Of a DNA stretch of 64,000 nt, positions 51,905 through 62,469 are shown in pieces. Source of the DNA: Cephaloticoccus sp. (GTDB taxonomy: Bacteria > Verrucomicrobiota > Verrucomicrobiia > Opitutales > Opitutaceae); NCBI GenBank assembly GCA_030833445.1, contig JAURHD010000014.1, positions 1-64,000 on the forward strand, read 5' to 3'. Position 1 is the first letter of the stretch. The number at the start of each line of letters is the position of its first letter. The position numbers and the translations under genes are program-made. The notes beneath the pieces are model-generated. The model worked only from the letters and a program-made list of their open reading frames with translations, did no database searches and had not been told where the DNA came from.

Positions 51905-53320
51905 ATGGCTAAATCACTGTTCGAAAAAGTCTGGTCGGCGCATGCCGTTCGCACCTTGTCCAATGGACAAATTCAATTGCTGATCGGCACTCATCTCATT
52001 CATGAGGTTACGAGTCCGCAGGCTTTTGGCATGTTGCGTGATCTGAGACTCAAGGTGGCGATGCCGCATCGCACCTTTGCCACCGTGGATCATATTGTGC
52101 CCACTGATCAGCGCACCGAACCGTTCGCGGATCCGCTGGCGGATGAGATGATCAAGGAACTACGGCGCAACTGTGATGAACATGGCATCACGTATTTCGA
52201 TTTGGGATCGGGTAAGCAGGGCATCGTGCACATGGTGGGTCCCGAACAAGGTATCACCCAGCCTGGAACTACGATTGCCTGTGGCGATTCTCACACCAGC
52301 ACCCACGGGGCATTTGGCGCGATTGCGTTAGGCATTGGCAGCAGTCAGGTGCGGGACGTCTTGGCGACCCAGACCATTTCCCTGAGTCCGCTGAAGGTCC
52401 GGCGGATCAATGTCACAGGTCATCTGCAAGCGGGGGTTTATGCCAAGGACGTTATACTGCACATTATCCGAAAGCTCGGTGTAAATGGCGGCACAGGGTA
52501 TGCCTATGAATACGGTGGTGAAGTATTTGACCGATTTTCGATGGAGGAGCGCATGACCGTGTGTAACATGTCCATCGAGGGCGGGGCCCGCGTGGGCTAC
52601 GTTAACCCAGACGACACGACAATCGCCTACCTCAAAGATCGGCCATACTCCCCTCAAGGATCAGCTTGGGATGAAGCGGTAGCACATTGGCGCTCTGTCG
52701 CCAGTGACTCCGGATGCATCTACGATGATGAGGTTACAATCCGAGGCGAAGAGATCCCGCCAACAGTGACATGGGGTATCAACCCAGGACAGGGCATCAG
52801 CGTAACGGAAAATGTGCCATCGCCTGATCAAGCTGAATCCGCCGATGAGCGCACGAGTATTGAAGAGGCGTTGGCCTACATGAAGCTGCCGCCCGGAGCC
52901 CCCATCAAAGGAACCAAGATTGACGTGGCATTTCTGGGTAGTTGCACCAATGCGCGTCTTTCAGACTTCAAGGAAGTCGCACGATACATCAAGGGGCGAA
53001 AGGTTGCCTCCGGGATTAAAGCCATAGCCGTGCCCGGGTCACAACTGGTTAGTGCCATATGTGCGGAACTGGGAATTGATCAGGTATTCCGGGATGCTGG
53101 CTTTGAGTGGCGAGAAGCGGGGTGTTCGATGTGTTTGGCGATGAATCCAGACAAACTTATCGGCGATCAATTGTGTGCGAGTTCTTCCAATCGAAACTTC
53201 AAAGGCAGGCAGGGTAGTCCCACCGGGCGGACACTATTGATGAGTCCCGTGATGGTAGCGGCGGCGGCCGTTTGTGGCTCGGTGGCAGATGCCCGTGAAG
53301 TTTTTGGCGTAAGCAACTAA
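51905..53320 (+). CDS. leuC: 3-isopropylmalate dehydratase large subunit
   Basis: [41 protein letters not shown]. Confidence 0.97.
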   Translation: MAKSLFEKVWSAHAVRTLSNGQIQLLIGTHLIHEVTSPQAFGMLRDLRLKVAMPHRTFATVDHIVPTDQRTEPFADPLADEMIKELRRNCDEHGITYFDLGSGKQGIVHMVGPEQGITQPGTTIACGDSHTSTHGAFGAIALGIGSSQVRDVLATQTISLSPLKVRRINVTGHLQAGVYAKDVILHIIRKLGVNGGTGYAYEYGGEVFDRFSMEERMTVCNMSIEGGARVGYVNPDDTTIAYLKDRPYSPQGSAWDEAVAHWRSVASDSGCIYDDEVTIRGEEIPPTVTWGINPGQGISVTENVPSPDQAESADERTSIEEALAYMKLPPGAPIKGTKIDVAFLGSCTNARLSDFKEVARYIKGRKVASGIKAIAVPGSQLVSAICAELGIDQVFRDAGFEWREAGCSMCLAMNPDKLIGDQLCASSSNRNFKGRQGSPTGRTLLMSPVMVAAAAVCGSVADAREVFGVSN

Positions 53321-53329
53321 TCCAAATTT

Positions 53330-53938
53330 ATGTCTCTCGAAAAATTTACCACGATTTCCGGCGCTGCGATCTATATTCCGGGCAATGATATCGACACGGA
53401 CCGCATTATTCCGGCCCGTTTCCTGAAATGCGTAACCTTTGATGCTCTCGGCGAAGGCCTGTTTGCGGATGATCGCAAGGCGGCAGCAACAGATGGCGGT
53501 CGTCATCCTTTGGACAAAACCGGTGCCACTGAGGCGGCAATCCTGATCTCGGGGGCCAATTTCGGTTGTGGGAGTTCCCGCGAGCATGCCCCGCAGGCCA
53601 TAAAGAAGTTCGGGCTGCGGGCAGTCATTGCGGAAAGCTATGCCGAGATCTTTTTCGGCAATGCCACGAATATTGGTTTGGTGTGTGTCAGTGCGTCACG
53701 GGCTGATATTCAGCGTATTGCGGAAGCCTTAAAGCAGGAGCCAAACCTGAAGATCGAAGTGGATTTGGTGGCTCAGGTCATCCGTTACGGTCCCGAGACC
53801 GTGCCGCTGGTAATGCCGGATTCCGCCCGGAATGCGCTCGTCAATGGGCGCTGGGATACGATCGCGGAACTACTGGAGGGCAGTGGGGCGGTGGCGGAAA
53901 CTGCCGCGGGCTTGCCCTATTTAAATAAGGTAGGTTAA
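53330..53938 (+). CDS. leuD: 3-isopropylmalate dehydratase small subunit
   Basis: GNDIDTDRIIPARFLK, GANFGCGSSREHAPQAIKKFG. Confidence 0.97.
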   Translation: MSLEKFTTISGAAIYIPGNDIDTDRIIPARFLKCVTFDALGEGLFADDRKAAATDGGRHPLDKTGATEAAILISGANFGCGSSREHAPQAIKKFGLRAVIAESYAEIFFGNATNIGLVCVSASRADIQRIAEALKQEPNLKIEVDLVAQVIRYGPETVPLVMPDSARNALVNGRWDTIAELLEGSGAVAETAAGLPYLNKVG

Positions 53939-53992
53939 ATATTTTTCGAACCTTTTTCCGGTTTCCGGCGTCATACCCACGACTTTAACACC

Positions 53993-54565
53993 ATGATAAT
54001 TGCTGCAATTGAAGTATTTAAAGGAGCCGGACTCCTCATTTACCCCTTGGGACTCTGCTCTGCCGTCGCGGTATTCATTATTTGCGAGCGGGCATTTTCC
54101 CTGCGTAGGGCGGCGGTGATGCCCCAAGATTTGGTGGATGCGGTGGTGAACAAGCGCCAGTTGATGGGTGGGAGACACACGGTTCTCGCACGTATCGTGG
54201 AGTTTGCTGAGCAACACAAAAACGACGAAGGGGCGGTCAAGGCATTTGCCCGACTGGAGATTAATCGGATGGAGCGGGGGATCCCTTACCTCGACGTTAT
54301 CTATGCTGCGGCGCCCTTGATCGGTTTGACCGGCACGGTCACCGGCTTGTTGGAAGTATTCTCCCAAATCTCACCGGAAACAGGTTTGCCGGATCCGGTT
54401 GCATTTACCTCGGGGGTAGCCTTGGCGTTATCGGCCACCGTCATTGGTCTTTGCATCGCAATCCCATCCCTAGTGGGAAGTGGATGGCTGCAGCGCAAGG
54501 TTGAGAATTACGCAGCGCAACTGGATGTGCTGCTGGAACGCATTCTCCAGCGCGGTCAGCAATGA
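53993..54565 (+). CDS. exbB: MotA/TolQ/ExbB proton channel family protein
   Basis: AAPLIGLTGTVTGLLEVF ... FTSGVALALSATVIGLCIAIP. Confidence 0.92.
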   Translation: MIIAAIEVFKGAGLLIYPLGLCSAVAVFIICERAFSLRRAAVMPQDLVDAVVNKRQLMGGRHTVLARIVEFAEQHKNDEGAVKAFARLEINRMERGIPYLDVIYAAAPLIGLTGTVTGLLEVFSQISPETGLPDPVAFTSGVALALSATVIGLCIAIPSLVGSGWLQRKVENYAAQLDVLLERILQRGQQ

Positions 54566-54963
54566 GCTCCCTCTACCCAAAAAGACGGAAGCGGCCTGAA
54601 CTCAACCTGGTCCCGCTAATCGATGTCTTGGTGATGTTGATCTTCTTCGCGTTCGTCACGATGCAGTTCAAGTCGTCCACGACTCTGAATATCACGGTTC
54701 CCAAAGTGCAGACTTCGGGTCAAAACCAGTTTACCGGCAAGGTCGAGATCGGCATCGATAAGGAAGGAAATATTTCCTACAATGGACGCGTGACGAACTT
54801 GAAGGACCTTGAAGGCCTGTTGCTGGAAGTGAAAAAGGTCAGCAAGGATACCCCGATTCTGGTTCGGGCGGACGAGACGAGTCATTTTGGCGTTGTTACC
54901 CAAGTATGGGATGCATGTCGGCGTCTGGGTTTGAACAAGGTAGTCATGCAGACTCGTAAATAG
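54562..54963 (+). CDS. exbD: ExbD/TolR family biopolymer transporter
   Basis: LNLVPLIDVLVMLIFFAFVTMQF; ATGA overlap with exbB. Confidence 0.92.
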   Translation: MSSLYPKRRKRPELNLVPLIDVLVMLIFFAFVTMQFKSSTTLNITVPKVQTSGQNQFTGKVEIGIDKEGNISYNGRVTNLKDLEGLLLEVKKVSKDTPILVRADETSHFGVVTQVWDACRRLGLNKVVMQTRK

Positions 54964-55009
54964 GCTCTATGCCATTGCCAGGGGTGGTTCTGCGGACCAT
55001 CGTTGCGCC

Positions 55010-55684
55010 ATGAAAATTGTTATTACGGGGGTGACTCGCGGCCTTGGCCGGGCTCTGGCAGATTTCTACATTAAGGCAGGCCACACCGTAATAGGCTGCG
55101 GTCGCAGCGGACCTGAGATATTTGATCTCCGAATGAATCATCCCGACCATCACTTTTCCGTGGTAGATGTGGCCTTGGACAACAAGGTGGCGATTTGGGC
55201 GGCTGATGCGGTTGGAAGCTACGGTGCACCTGACATTCTCATCAATAACGCGGCTATCATGAACCGACTGTCGCCGGTATGGGAGCAAAGCGATGGTGAG
55301 TTTACCAAACTAGTTGATGTAAATTTGCGTGGAGTGATGAACGTCCTGCGTCATTTTGTGCCGCCAATGGTGAAGGCTGAAAGTGGAGTTATCGTAAACT
55401 TCAGTTCGGGCTGGGGGCGTTCGGTGTCCTCTGATGTGGGTCCCTACTGTATGTCGAAATGGGGCATTGAGGGTCTGACCAAGTCCTTGGCTGAAGAATT
55501 GCCGGCGGGAATGGCCGCCGTGCCGTTAAATCCTGGCGTCATAGACACCGACATGCTGCGTGCCTGTTGGGCCGAGGGAGCCTCCAGTTATCCCAAAGCC
55601 AAAGCATGGGTGGAGATCGCGGCGCCTTATATCCTGAAATTAGGAGCCAAGGATAACGGCCAATCGGTCAGTGTGCCTTCGTAG
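55010..55684 (+). CDS. Short-chain dehydrogenase/reductase
   Basis: VITGVTRGLGRALADFY, NNAAIMN, YCMSKWGIEGLTKSLA. Confidence 0.92.
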   Translation: MKIVITGVTRGLGRALADFYIKAGHTVIGCGRSGPEIFDLRMNHPDHHFSVVDVALDNKVAIWAADAVGSYGAPDILINNAAIMNRLSPVWEQSDGEFTKLVDVNLRGVMNVLRHFVPPMVKAESGVIVNFSSGWGRSVSSDVGPYCMSKWGIEGLTKSLAEELPAGMAAVPLNPGVIDTDMLRACWAEGASSYPKAKAWVEIAAPYILKLGAKDNGQSVSVPS

Positions 55685-55710
55685 GCATAAGGCGGGCACC
55701 TGCTGCGTGC

Positions 55711-56163
55711 TCATTCGCGTAGCATAGAATCGATTACCAAGGTGACGGGTCCGTCGTTTTCTAATTGCACCGTCATGTGTGCGCCAAATTTTCCGGTAGT
55801 CACTGGGCGACCTGACAGCTCCTGCATTTGCCGGCAAAACGCCTCGTAGAGCGGATTGGCTAGTTCAGGTGGTGCGGCCTCGTTGAATGAAGGTCTGGTG
55901 CCCTTACGGGTGCTGGCAATCAGAGTGAACTGGCTGACTACCATCACTTCGCCATGATGATCTAACACTGAGAAATTCAACTTCTCTGAGTCGTCAGGGA
56001 ATATGCGTAAATTGGCGATTTTCTGGGCCAGCCAGATTCCATCCTCCGTGGTGTCCCCCTTTGCAACACCCAGGAGTATGAGCAATCCTTGGCTAATTTG
56101 ACCGATCATCGCCCCGTCTGTTGTAACCGCGGCGGAGGAGACGCGTTGGACAACAGCTCTCAT
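55711..56163 (-). CDS. dtd: D-aminoacyl-tRNA deacylase
   Basis: [53 protein letters not shown]. Confidence 0.97.
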   Translation of the reverse strand: MRAVVQRVSSAAVTTDGAMIGQISQGLLILLGVAKGDTTEDGIWLAQKIANLRIFPDDSEKLNFSVLDHHGEVMVVSQFTLIASTRKGTRPSFNEAAPPELANPLYEAFCRQMQELSGRPVTTGKFGAHMTVQLENDGPVTLVIDSMLRE

Positions 56164-56210
56164 TGATTGAGCAATGGAGTCACCTGGAATTAGTGACTAA
56201 TATTTACAAC

Positions 56211-57395
56211 TCAAATGAGCGGCACGTGCGGCTCGGTTTCAGCTTCGTAGTCGATACCAGCCAAGCCAAAGCCGAACAGTTTGAGAAATTCTTCCCGATA
56301 ACCGGCAATATCAGTCAAGGCTTCCAAGTTTTCCGTGGTTACGCCGGGCCAGATTTTCGCCACCGCGGCCTGAATTTCAGGGCGCATTTCCCAATCGTCA
56401 ACCCGGGCACGACCCGCGGAATCAAACGTGGGGGTGTTGCCATTATACATTTGGGAGGCAAACAACCGGTGCATCTGTTCGATACAGCCCTCATGGGTGC
56501 CAGCCGCTTTCATCACCTTGTAGAGAATTGATATGTAGAGAGGCACCACCGGAATGGCGGAACTGGCTTGGGTTACCAGGGCCTTGTTGACCGAGATGAA
56601 GGCCCGGCCACCAGATGCCTTGAGTTTGCCATCAATAGCTTGAGCGGCACGTTCGAGATCATTCTTGGCGAGTCCGATTGTCCCATTCTTGTAGATCGCC
56701 CAAGTGACCTCCGGGCCAATGTAGGAATACGCCACCGACTGGGCGCCGGGAGCAAGCAGCCCGGCTTGGGATAACGTATCGATCCACATTTCCCAGTCTT
56801 CACCACCCATGACGGCTATCGTATCCGCGATTTCATCGCTGTTAGCCGGCTCGATGGTGATGTCACTCACCACACCCTTGTCCGTATCGACGGTCTTGTT
56901 CGTGTAAGATGTCCCTACCGGCTTCAGGCAGGAGCGATGAACTGCGCCGGTTTTGGGATGAGTGCGACGCGGGGAGGCCAGAGAATAGACGACCAAGTCA
57001 ACCTGACCAAGATCGGCTTTTATGGTTTCGACGACTTGGCGTTTGATGTCGTCCGAAAAAGCATCGCCCATGATATTTTTGGCGTAGAGACCGGCTTCAC
57101 GGGCTGCTTTGGTAAAGGAGATGGTGTTATACCAACCGGGCGTCGCTGATCGTCCTTCCTCGGACGGACGGTCAAAGAATACCCCCAATGTGGATGCTCC
57201 GGAACCAAAGGCGGCGGTGACACGAGAGGCCAGGCCGTAGCCAGTGGATGAACCCAAGATCAGCACTTTTTTCGGACCGCCTGCAATTGGCGTTTGGGCC
57301 TTCACGTAATCAATCCATTCCTGCACGTGAGCGGCGCAGCCCTCGGGATGGGCGGTGACGCAAACGAATCCGCGAACCTTAGGTTTGATGATCAT
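56211..57395 (-). CDS. fabV: trans-2-enoyl-ACP reductase FabV
   Basis: MIIKPKVRGFVCVTAHPEGC, KVLILGSSTGYGLASRV, YSYIGPEVTWAIYKNGTIGLAKNDLE. Confidence 0.97.
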   Translation of the reverse strand: MIIKPKVRGFVCVTAHPEGCAAHVQEWIDYVKAQTPIAGGPKKVLILGSSTGYGLASRVTAAFGSGASTLGVFFDRPSEEGRSATPGWYNTISFTKAAREAGLYAKNIMGDAFSDDIKRQVVETIKADLGQVDLVVYSLASPRRTHPKTGAVHRSCLKPVGTSYTNKTVDTDKGVVSDITIEPANSDEIADTIAVMGGEDWEMWIDTLSQAGLLAPGAQSVAYSYIGPEVTWAIYKNGTIGLAKNDLERAAQAIDGKLKASGGRAFISVNKALVTQASSAIPVVPLYISILYKVMKAAGTHEGCIEQMHRLFASQMYNGNTPTFDSAGRARVDDWEMRPEIQAAVAKIWPGVTTENLEALTDIAGYREEFLKLFGFGLAGIDYEAETEPHVPLI

Positions 57396-57461
57396 AGCGG
57401 GGAAGTTTTCCCGCTCGGTGAAGTGGCGTCGAGATTAGATTTCAGCTCCCGCAAGTCATTG

Positions 57462-58301
57462 TCATTGACTTAAAAGCACCATCGGGCCTTCAGCCTTTGG
57501 CACGCCGCCCTTTCGCTCCAGACTGACGGCGAATTTCGCAACCGTTTTAATCGGCTTATTGGCGTGGAATTTGATGCGGGCATGGCCCGTCACTGGGTCA
57601 ACTTGGAATAAGCCACCATCGACCGGGATGGGATACTGGGGATCCACCACCCATAGCTGGTAATCTTGGTTGGCTGCGAGGGCCGGCAGTTTTTCCACAC
57701 TCAAGACGCCTTGTTGTTGGTCCGGGTTCCAAACGGCGACTGCGATCGCTTCGGGACTGTTGCCCAGGAGAGAAGTCAGGGGAGCGATTTTGAAGCGCGC
57801 CAAATCAGCCTGATCCTGCAATTGCAGATTTAGCTCCGCGATCTGACGTTTGGCGTCGTCCAGCTCGTGGGCGGTCAGGATGAGTTCGCTTTGCGATTGA
57901 TTCTGAAGGCTGCGAAGGGTGGTGTCGGCCAGTTCCTGTTGCTGACGGAGAATCGAATTTTCGGTCTGCGTTATCGTATACATCCGGCCGGCCCAGAGCG
58001 CGACGAGGGCGAAGCACGCAGCGGCGGCCCAACCGAGGTAGGCCATGGGTCTAAATGGTATAACTTTCGCGGTCTCAGTTTTCACGATAACCTGATTGAG
58101 GATGCGCTCCTTCAATTGAGGGGGCAGATCGACTTCAGGTGCAATATGCGCCAGACGATTGGCCGTTTCGCGCAGTCCGTCCACGTAGTGTTGCAACTCA
58201 ATATCTTGCCCAGTGAGAGTCTCGAACGCGGCTAATTCCGCTCCTTCAAGCAGCCCGAAAACGTAGAGGCAAGCGAGTTCCTCTTGATGTTCGGTAATCA
58301 T
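57462..58301 (-). CDS. Anti-sigma factor, RskA-like
   Basis: LACLYVFGLLEGAELAAFE, one TM, C-terminal LPALAANQDYQLWVVDPQYPIPVDGGLFQVD. Confidence 0.88.
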   Translation of the reverse strand: MITEHQEELACLYVFGLLEGAELAAFETLTGQDIELQHYVDGLRETANRLAHIAPEVDLPPQLKERILNQVIVKTETAKVIPFRPMAYLGWAAAACFALVALWAGRMYTITQTENSILRQQQELADTTLRSLQNQSQSELILTAHELDDAKRQIAELNLQLQDQADLARFKIAPLTSLLGNSPEAIAVAVWNPDQQQGVLSVEKLPALAANQDYQLWVVDPQYPIPVDGGLFQVDPVTGHARIKFHANKPIKTVAKFAVSLERKGGVPKAEGPMVLLSQ

Positions 58302-58897
58302 TGTTGGAGCGCGAAATTCTCGCGTAGTTTTAAAAGTCCACGTCTAATGCGGGCTTTGATGGTGCCGAGTGGCTCGCGGAGGGTGGTGGCGATTTCCTGC
58401 TGGGTCATGCCGCTGAAGAATGCCAACTGCAGGGCTTTTTGCTGTTCCGCGGGAAGACCCTTTACCGCGGTTCGCACCTTGGCGGCAGTTTCCTTGCTTT
58501 CGAGGTCCGCTGTTGAATCCGCGGAATCGTCTGGACCGGCATAACCAAGGTCTTCCGGGACAGACTGGCTGAGTAGCACACCACGGCGTTGACGCATGCG
58601 GATACGGTCTATGGAGCGATTGCGGGTCAAGGTAACCGCCCATGAAAAAGCACTGCCGCGCTGTTGATTGAAATCAGCTGATTTTTCCCAGAGCGAAAGG
58701 AATACCTCCTGCAAGACATCTTCCGCTTCCGCAGAATCATTCAGGATGCGAAGAGCGGTCGCAAAAAGAGGCCGGGAAAATCGATCGTAGATCTGCGCAA
58801 ATGCCGACCGATCACCGCGAGCGACACGCTGCATCAAACGGGCATCCTCCAGATTATGTGCAGACCGATCCGGTGAGGGCTGGTTGGTGTTACTCAT
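58298..58897 (-). CDS. ECF sigma factor (SigK-like)
   Basis: FAQIYDRFSRPLFATALRILNDSAEAEDVLQEVFLSLWEK; GMTQQEIATTLREPLGTIKARIRRGLLKLR; overlaps anti-sigma gene. Confidence 0.93.
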   Translation of the reverse strand: MSNTNQPSPDRSAHNLEDARLMQRVARGDRSAFAQIYDRFSRPLFATALRILNDSAEAEDVLQEVFLSLWEKSADFNQQRGSAFSWAVTLTRNRSIDRIRMRQRRGVLLSQSVPEDLGYAGPDDSADSTADLESKETAAKVRTAVKGLPAEQQKALQLAFFSGMTQQEIATTLREPLGTIKARIRRGLLKLRENFALQQ

Positions 58898-59066
58898 ACG
58901 ACTACGCAATACAACGACACCACGGAGATGTGCGGTGATTGCAGGCAGGCAGCATGTGTTGACCAACATATACTGGTAATACGTATGGGCATGTCCGCAG
59001 GATGCAGAAATGCTGTGCCGAGCCCCGGGGTTGGCAATGGCATAGTTCGGTTTGCGACCTGCATGA

Positions 59067-59159
59067 TCATAAAACGGCCATGCCGATCAGCCCCAAAATG
59101 ATGATAAGCGCTACGATCGAGAGGATGCGGGCCTCCACTTTGGTTACGGGAAATGGCAT
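59067..59159 (-). CDS. 30-aa single-TM peptide at exosortase locus
   Basis: My translation: MPFPVTKVEARILSIVALIIILGLIGMAVL*, starts 5 nt after the EpsI stop; not in ORF list. Confidence 0.5.
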   Translation of the reverse strand: MPFPVTKVEARILSIVALIIILGLIGMAVL

Positions 59160-59163
59160 CCGA

Positions 59164-60781
59164 TTACAGGCCCAGTGGCACTAAGTTTTGGAATATCTCC
59201 TGCAGCAGAGGTTCGTTGGCCAATAGCTCCCAGTTTACATTGGCTGATACCCGCACGAACAGTTGGTCGCCATTTCTGGTAAATCCATGACGCAAGGCAA
59301 TCCGTAGCAACTCTGCAGCGGAATAGGGATTTTCATAGGCAATGGGCCGTCCATTATAGACATGCCAAAACCATACATGCTGCGAGTAAGGACCGTTATA
59401 GAACAGGCGAGATTCTGCGACTGGTAGATTCAGGCCGGGCAGAATCAAGGTCTCTTGGGGCGTCTCGTTTTGGACGAGGCTCCAACCGGAACCCGGCCAG
59501 CACGCATCCGGCGTGTGCATGGCAACCTGACTCACGGAAGATTGCCCAGCCTGCCAGAATGCCAGATAGACCGTCAGCTGGATTTCCCCTGTCTCCACTG
59601 CGTTTACGATAAGTTCTTTGGGCGAGATTCTCGGTTTCGAGGATGCCGCTGAATTGGTATACCTCCGTGCTGGTTGTCACACGCCAGCCATCTGCTTCGG
59701 TTGGTAACATGGAGAGTAGAACTGGTAGCGGGGTCTCGTTCGGGGGCAACGGCCGGGTGTTGAGGTAAAAAAATATGGCCAGCGATGCGGCGCAGATCAT
59801 GCCGATGGTCAAAAACTTCGAAGCGGTTTGTGGGCGAGGGGGCTTTTCCGCTTCTGCAACCTTTGTGGACGAATTCTCATTGATTGGCTTTCTTTGATCC
59901 AGCAAGAGGGCACTACCGCCCAGGATTACTGCCGTAACCCCGAGAACCGCAAATCCGGTCAAATCATGCCAAGTGCCGCTAATATCGACCCCGCGATTGG
60001 CCATCAGGGTGAGGATCAGTGAGCGAATAAAATTCATCAGCACGGCAAGCGGTGCCGCCAAGAGGATGATAATTAACCGCGCCCATGGCTTGGTCACCAA
60101 TGTGGCCGAAAAGAAGAATCCGGCAAAGATGCAGGAGATCAGGCTTCTGACCCCGCTGCAGGCCTCAGCTACCCCTACCGATGTGCTGGCCAACTCAATG
60201 ATATTCCCGTGTCGACTCGCCGGAATCCCGAGCAGATGCAGGGCGGACAATACGTTTTGCGACACCATCAGCTGCAAACTGAGTGTAATGTGGGTATAGG
60301 TGCCGGGTGGAATCGGGGCACTGAGCAGCCATAGCCCTATGGCCACGAGCGAAGTCCAGTTCATGGGCATTAATCCGACCTGACGATTTGAGAACACCAA
60401 TAATCCAGCGAAGAAAAGCAGGGTGGTGGAGATGGTCAGACTGAAAGCCACCAAAGTGTGGTTCCAGCCAACTGAGGCGGAATAAAGTCCGCTGGCTGCC
60501 AGCGCGACGAGACCAGACAATAGACTCACCGCTATCAGGCAATGCAGGCTCCAGTGTGAAGGCAGATAGCGTGGTGTGCCCTGTGAGCGGGACTCCTTAA
60601 GTAACAGCAGAAATAGCACCGACATAAACAAACCATGCGATAGGTCCGGGTTATGTTTCCAGTGGGGCCAGAGCAATGCCGTGATCGTAACAAAGAGCAA
60701 TCCCAGCAGTATCAAGTTGAGCTTGATATGCCATGGCTGTCTTTGCGCTTCGCGATAGAGGGTCATGCCTGATTGAAACAA
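59164..60781 (-). pseudogene. Exosortase fused to EpsI-like domain, reading frame interrupted near 59586
   Basis: Exosortase core VAEACSGVRSLISCIFAG, NFIRSLILTLMANRG, H at TWHDLTG in ORF 59396-60781; EpsI-like remainder continues in ORF 59164-59598 in another frame. Confidence 0.8.
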
Positions 60782-60903
60782 TTGAATAGATAATCTGCGA
60801 AAGCCGCAAGCAGTGCAGCGTCAGACATGGTGACTCCTGCCCATACACTAGTCTCCTAAAATCATGCGACGACTGGCTTTTTTCTCAAATAGGTTTTACT
60901 CGT

Positions 60904-61527
60904 GTGCAATTACTCATGAATGCAAAACCACTCATTGGTGCATGTTTACTCACATTGGGACTAGGCGTTGGTGCCGCCCAATCCGCCCAAACGGAAATCG
61001 GCCAATCAGCGCCCGATTTCACGCTGACTGATATAGATGGTCACACCCACAGCTTGTCGGATTATCGGGGTAAAACCGTAGTGGTTGAGTGGGTGAATCC
61101 AGAATGTCCGTTTGTGATAAAACACTATGAGAGTGGCAATATCCCGATGTTGCAGAAGCAGTCGACTGGCGAAGGAGTTGTTTGGTTGGTAATCAATTCA
61201 GGTCATGCCGGGGCCCAAGGCGATTTCAGTCCTGAGCAAGTCCGCGACTGGCAGCAGAAAACCGGTTCTGGTCCGACCGCATATTTCCGTGATCAGGACG
61301 GGGCAGTTGGCCGTTTGTATCGGGCAAAAACGACGCCCCATATGTTTATTGTGAATGCGCAGGGCACCCTAGTTTACAATGGTGCGATCGACAGTATCCG
61401 GTCAGCCAATAAATCAGATATAGCCAGAGCAGAAAATTATGTGACATCGGCCCTTAGTGAATTGGCCGTTGGTGAAGCGGTCAGCACTCCCGTCTCCCAA
61501 CCCTACGGTTGTTCGGTCAAATACTGA
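60904..61527 (+). CDS. Secreted thioredoxin-fold / redoxin protein
   Basis: Signal peptide; APDFTLTDIDGHTHSLSDYRGKTVVVEWVNPECPFVIKHY. Confidence 0.88.
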   Translation: MQLLMNAKPLIGACLLTLGLGVGAAQSAQTEIGQSAPDFTLTDIDGHTHSLSDYRGKTVVVEWVNPECPFVIKHYESGNIPMLQKQSTGEGVVWLVINSGHAGAQGDFSPEQVRDWQQKTGSGPTAYFRDQDGAVGRLYRAKTTPHMFIVNAQGTLVYNGAIDSIRSANKSDIARAENYVTSALSELAVGEAVSTPVSQPYGCSVKY

Positions 61528-62385
61528 TTAGGCAGGTAGATTATACCCGAACAAATCCGGTTGGAGGATTCCTTCCGCGACCCGGGTAACGGAACCCGTC
61601 ATCAGGATATCGAAATCAGGGGTCATCTCAATCTGGAGAGACCCACCCGGCATACGCACCGTGACCCTTGGGTCGACCAAATTCAATTTATAGGCTACGG
61701 CGGCTGCGGCACTGGAGCTACTGCCGGATGCGAGAGTATAGCCGGCGCCTCTTTCCCAGATTTCGATTTGGATAGTCTCGCGATCGATCACTTTCAGAAA
61801 TTGGACGTTGGTCTTGTTCGGGAAGTTCGGATGCACCTCCAGGACGGGACCGTATTGATTGGCAAGCTCGGCTGAAATATCCGCCATGGGCAGCACGCAA
61901 TGGGGGTTGCCGATCGTGGCGGAGCAATAGGTAAAGTCGCGCTCCAGAACCTTGATGGATTCCTGCAGAACTTCCCGGGGCGATCCCACGACAGGAATTT
62001 TTCTACTGTCGAAACTCACGCGGCCCATCTCAACCGAGATCAATTGGTTTCCCTCGTGGATCGTGGATTGCACCCGTCCTCCCATAGTCTCGATACTAAA
62101 CGTCGGATTGGAGACCAAAGAGTGATCCGACAGGAAACGGGAAAAAATTCTGAGCCCATTGCCTGACTTTTCGGCTTCTGAACCATCAGGATTAAAAATT
62201 CTCAACCGGTGATCAGCGTCCCGGGAAGGCAGGGGCCCCCAAAGGATACCGTCTGACCCAACCCCAAAATTGCGATGGCAGATCGCGCGAATTTGTCGGC
62301 TTGTTGGCTCGTTCCAATCCGGGTAATGAGCGGGATTTAGGACAATGTAATCATTGCCAAGGGCATGATACTTGAAAAAGCGCAT
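61528..62385 (-). CDS. dapF: Diaminopimelate epimerase
   Basis: MRFFKYHALGNDYIVL, ICHRNFGVGSDGILW, GSEAEKSGNGLRIFSRFL, ERGAGYTLASGSSSSAAAAVA. Confidence 0.93.
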   Translation of the reverse strand: MRFFKYHALGNDYIVLNPAHYPDWNEPTSRQIRAICHRNFGVGSDGILWGPLPSRDADHRLRIFNPDGSEAEKSGNGLRIFSRFLSDHSLVSNPTFSIETMGGRVQSTIHEGNQLISVEMGRVSFDSRKIPVVGSPREVLQESIKVLERDFTYCSATIGNPHCVLPMADISAELANQYGPVLEVHPNFPNKTNVQFLKVIDRETIQIEIWERGAGYTLASGSSSSAAAAVAYKLNLVDPRVTVRMPGGSLQIEMTPDFDILMTGSVTRVAEGILQPDLFGYNLPA

Positions 62386-62469
62386 GGGCAGAGCGGTGGA
62401 CACGATGCGGGATTCTGTCGGACGGTTGTCCGTCCCGACAAATCAAATGCGGCCCATTTGTTCGATATG

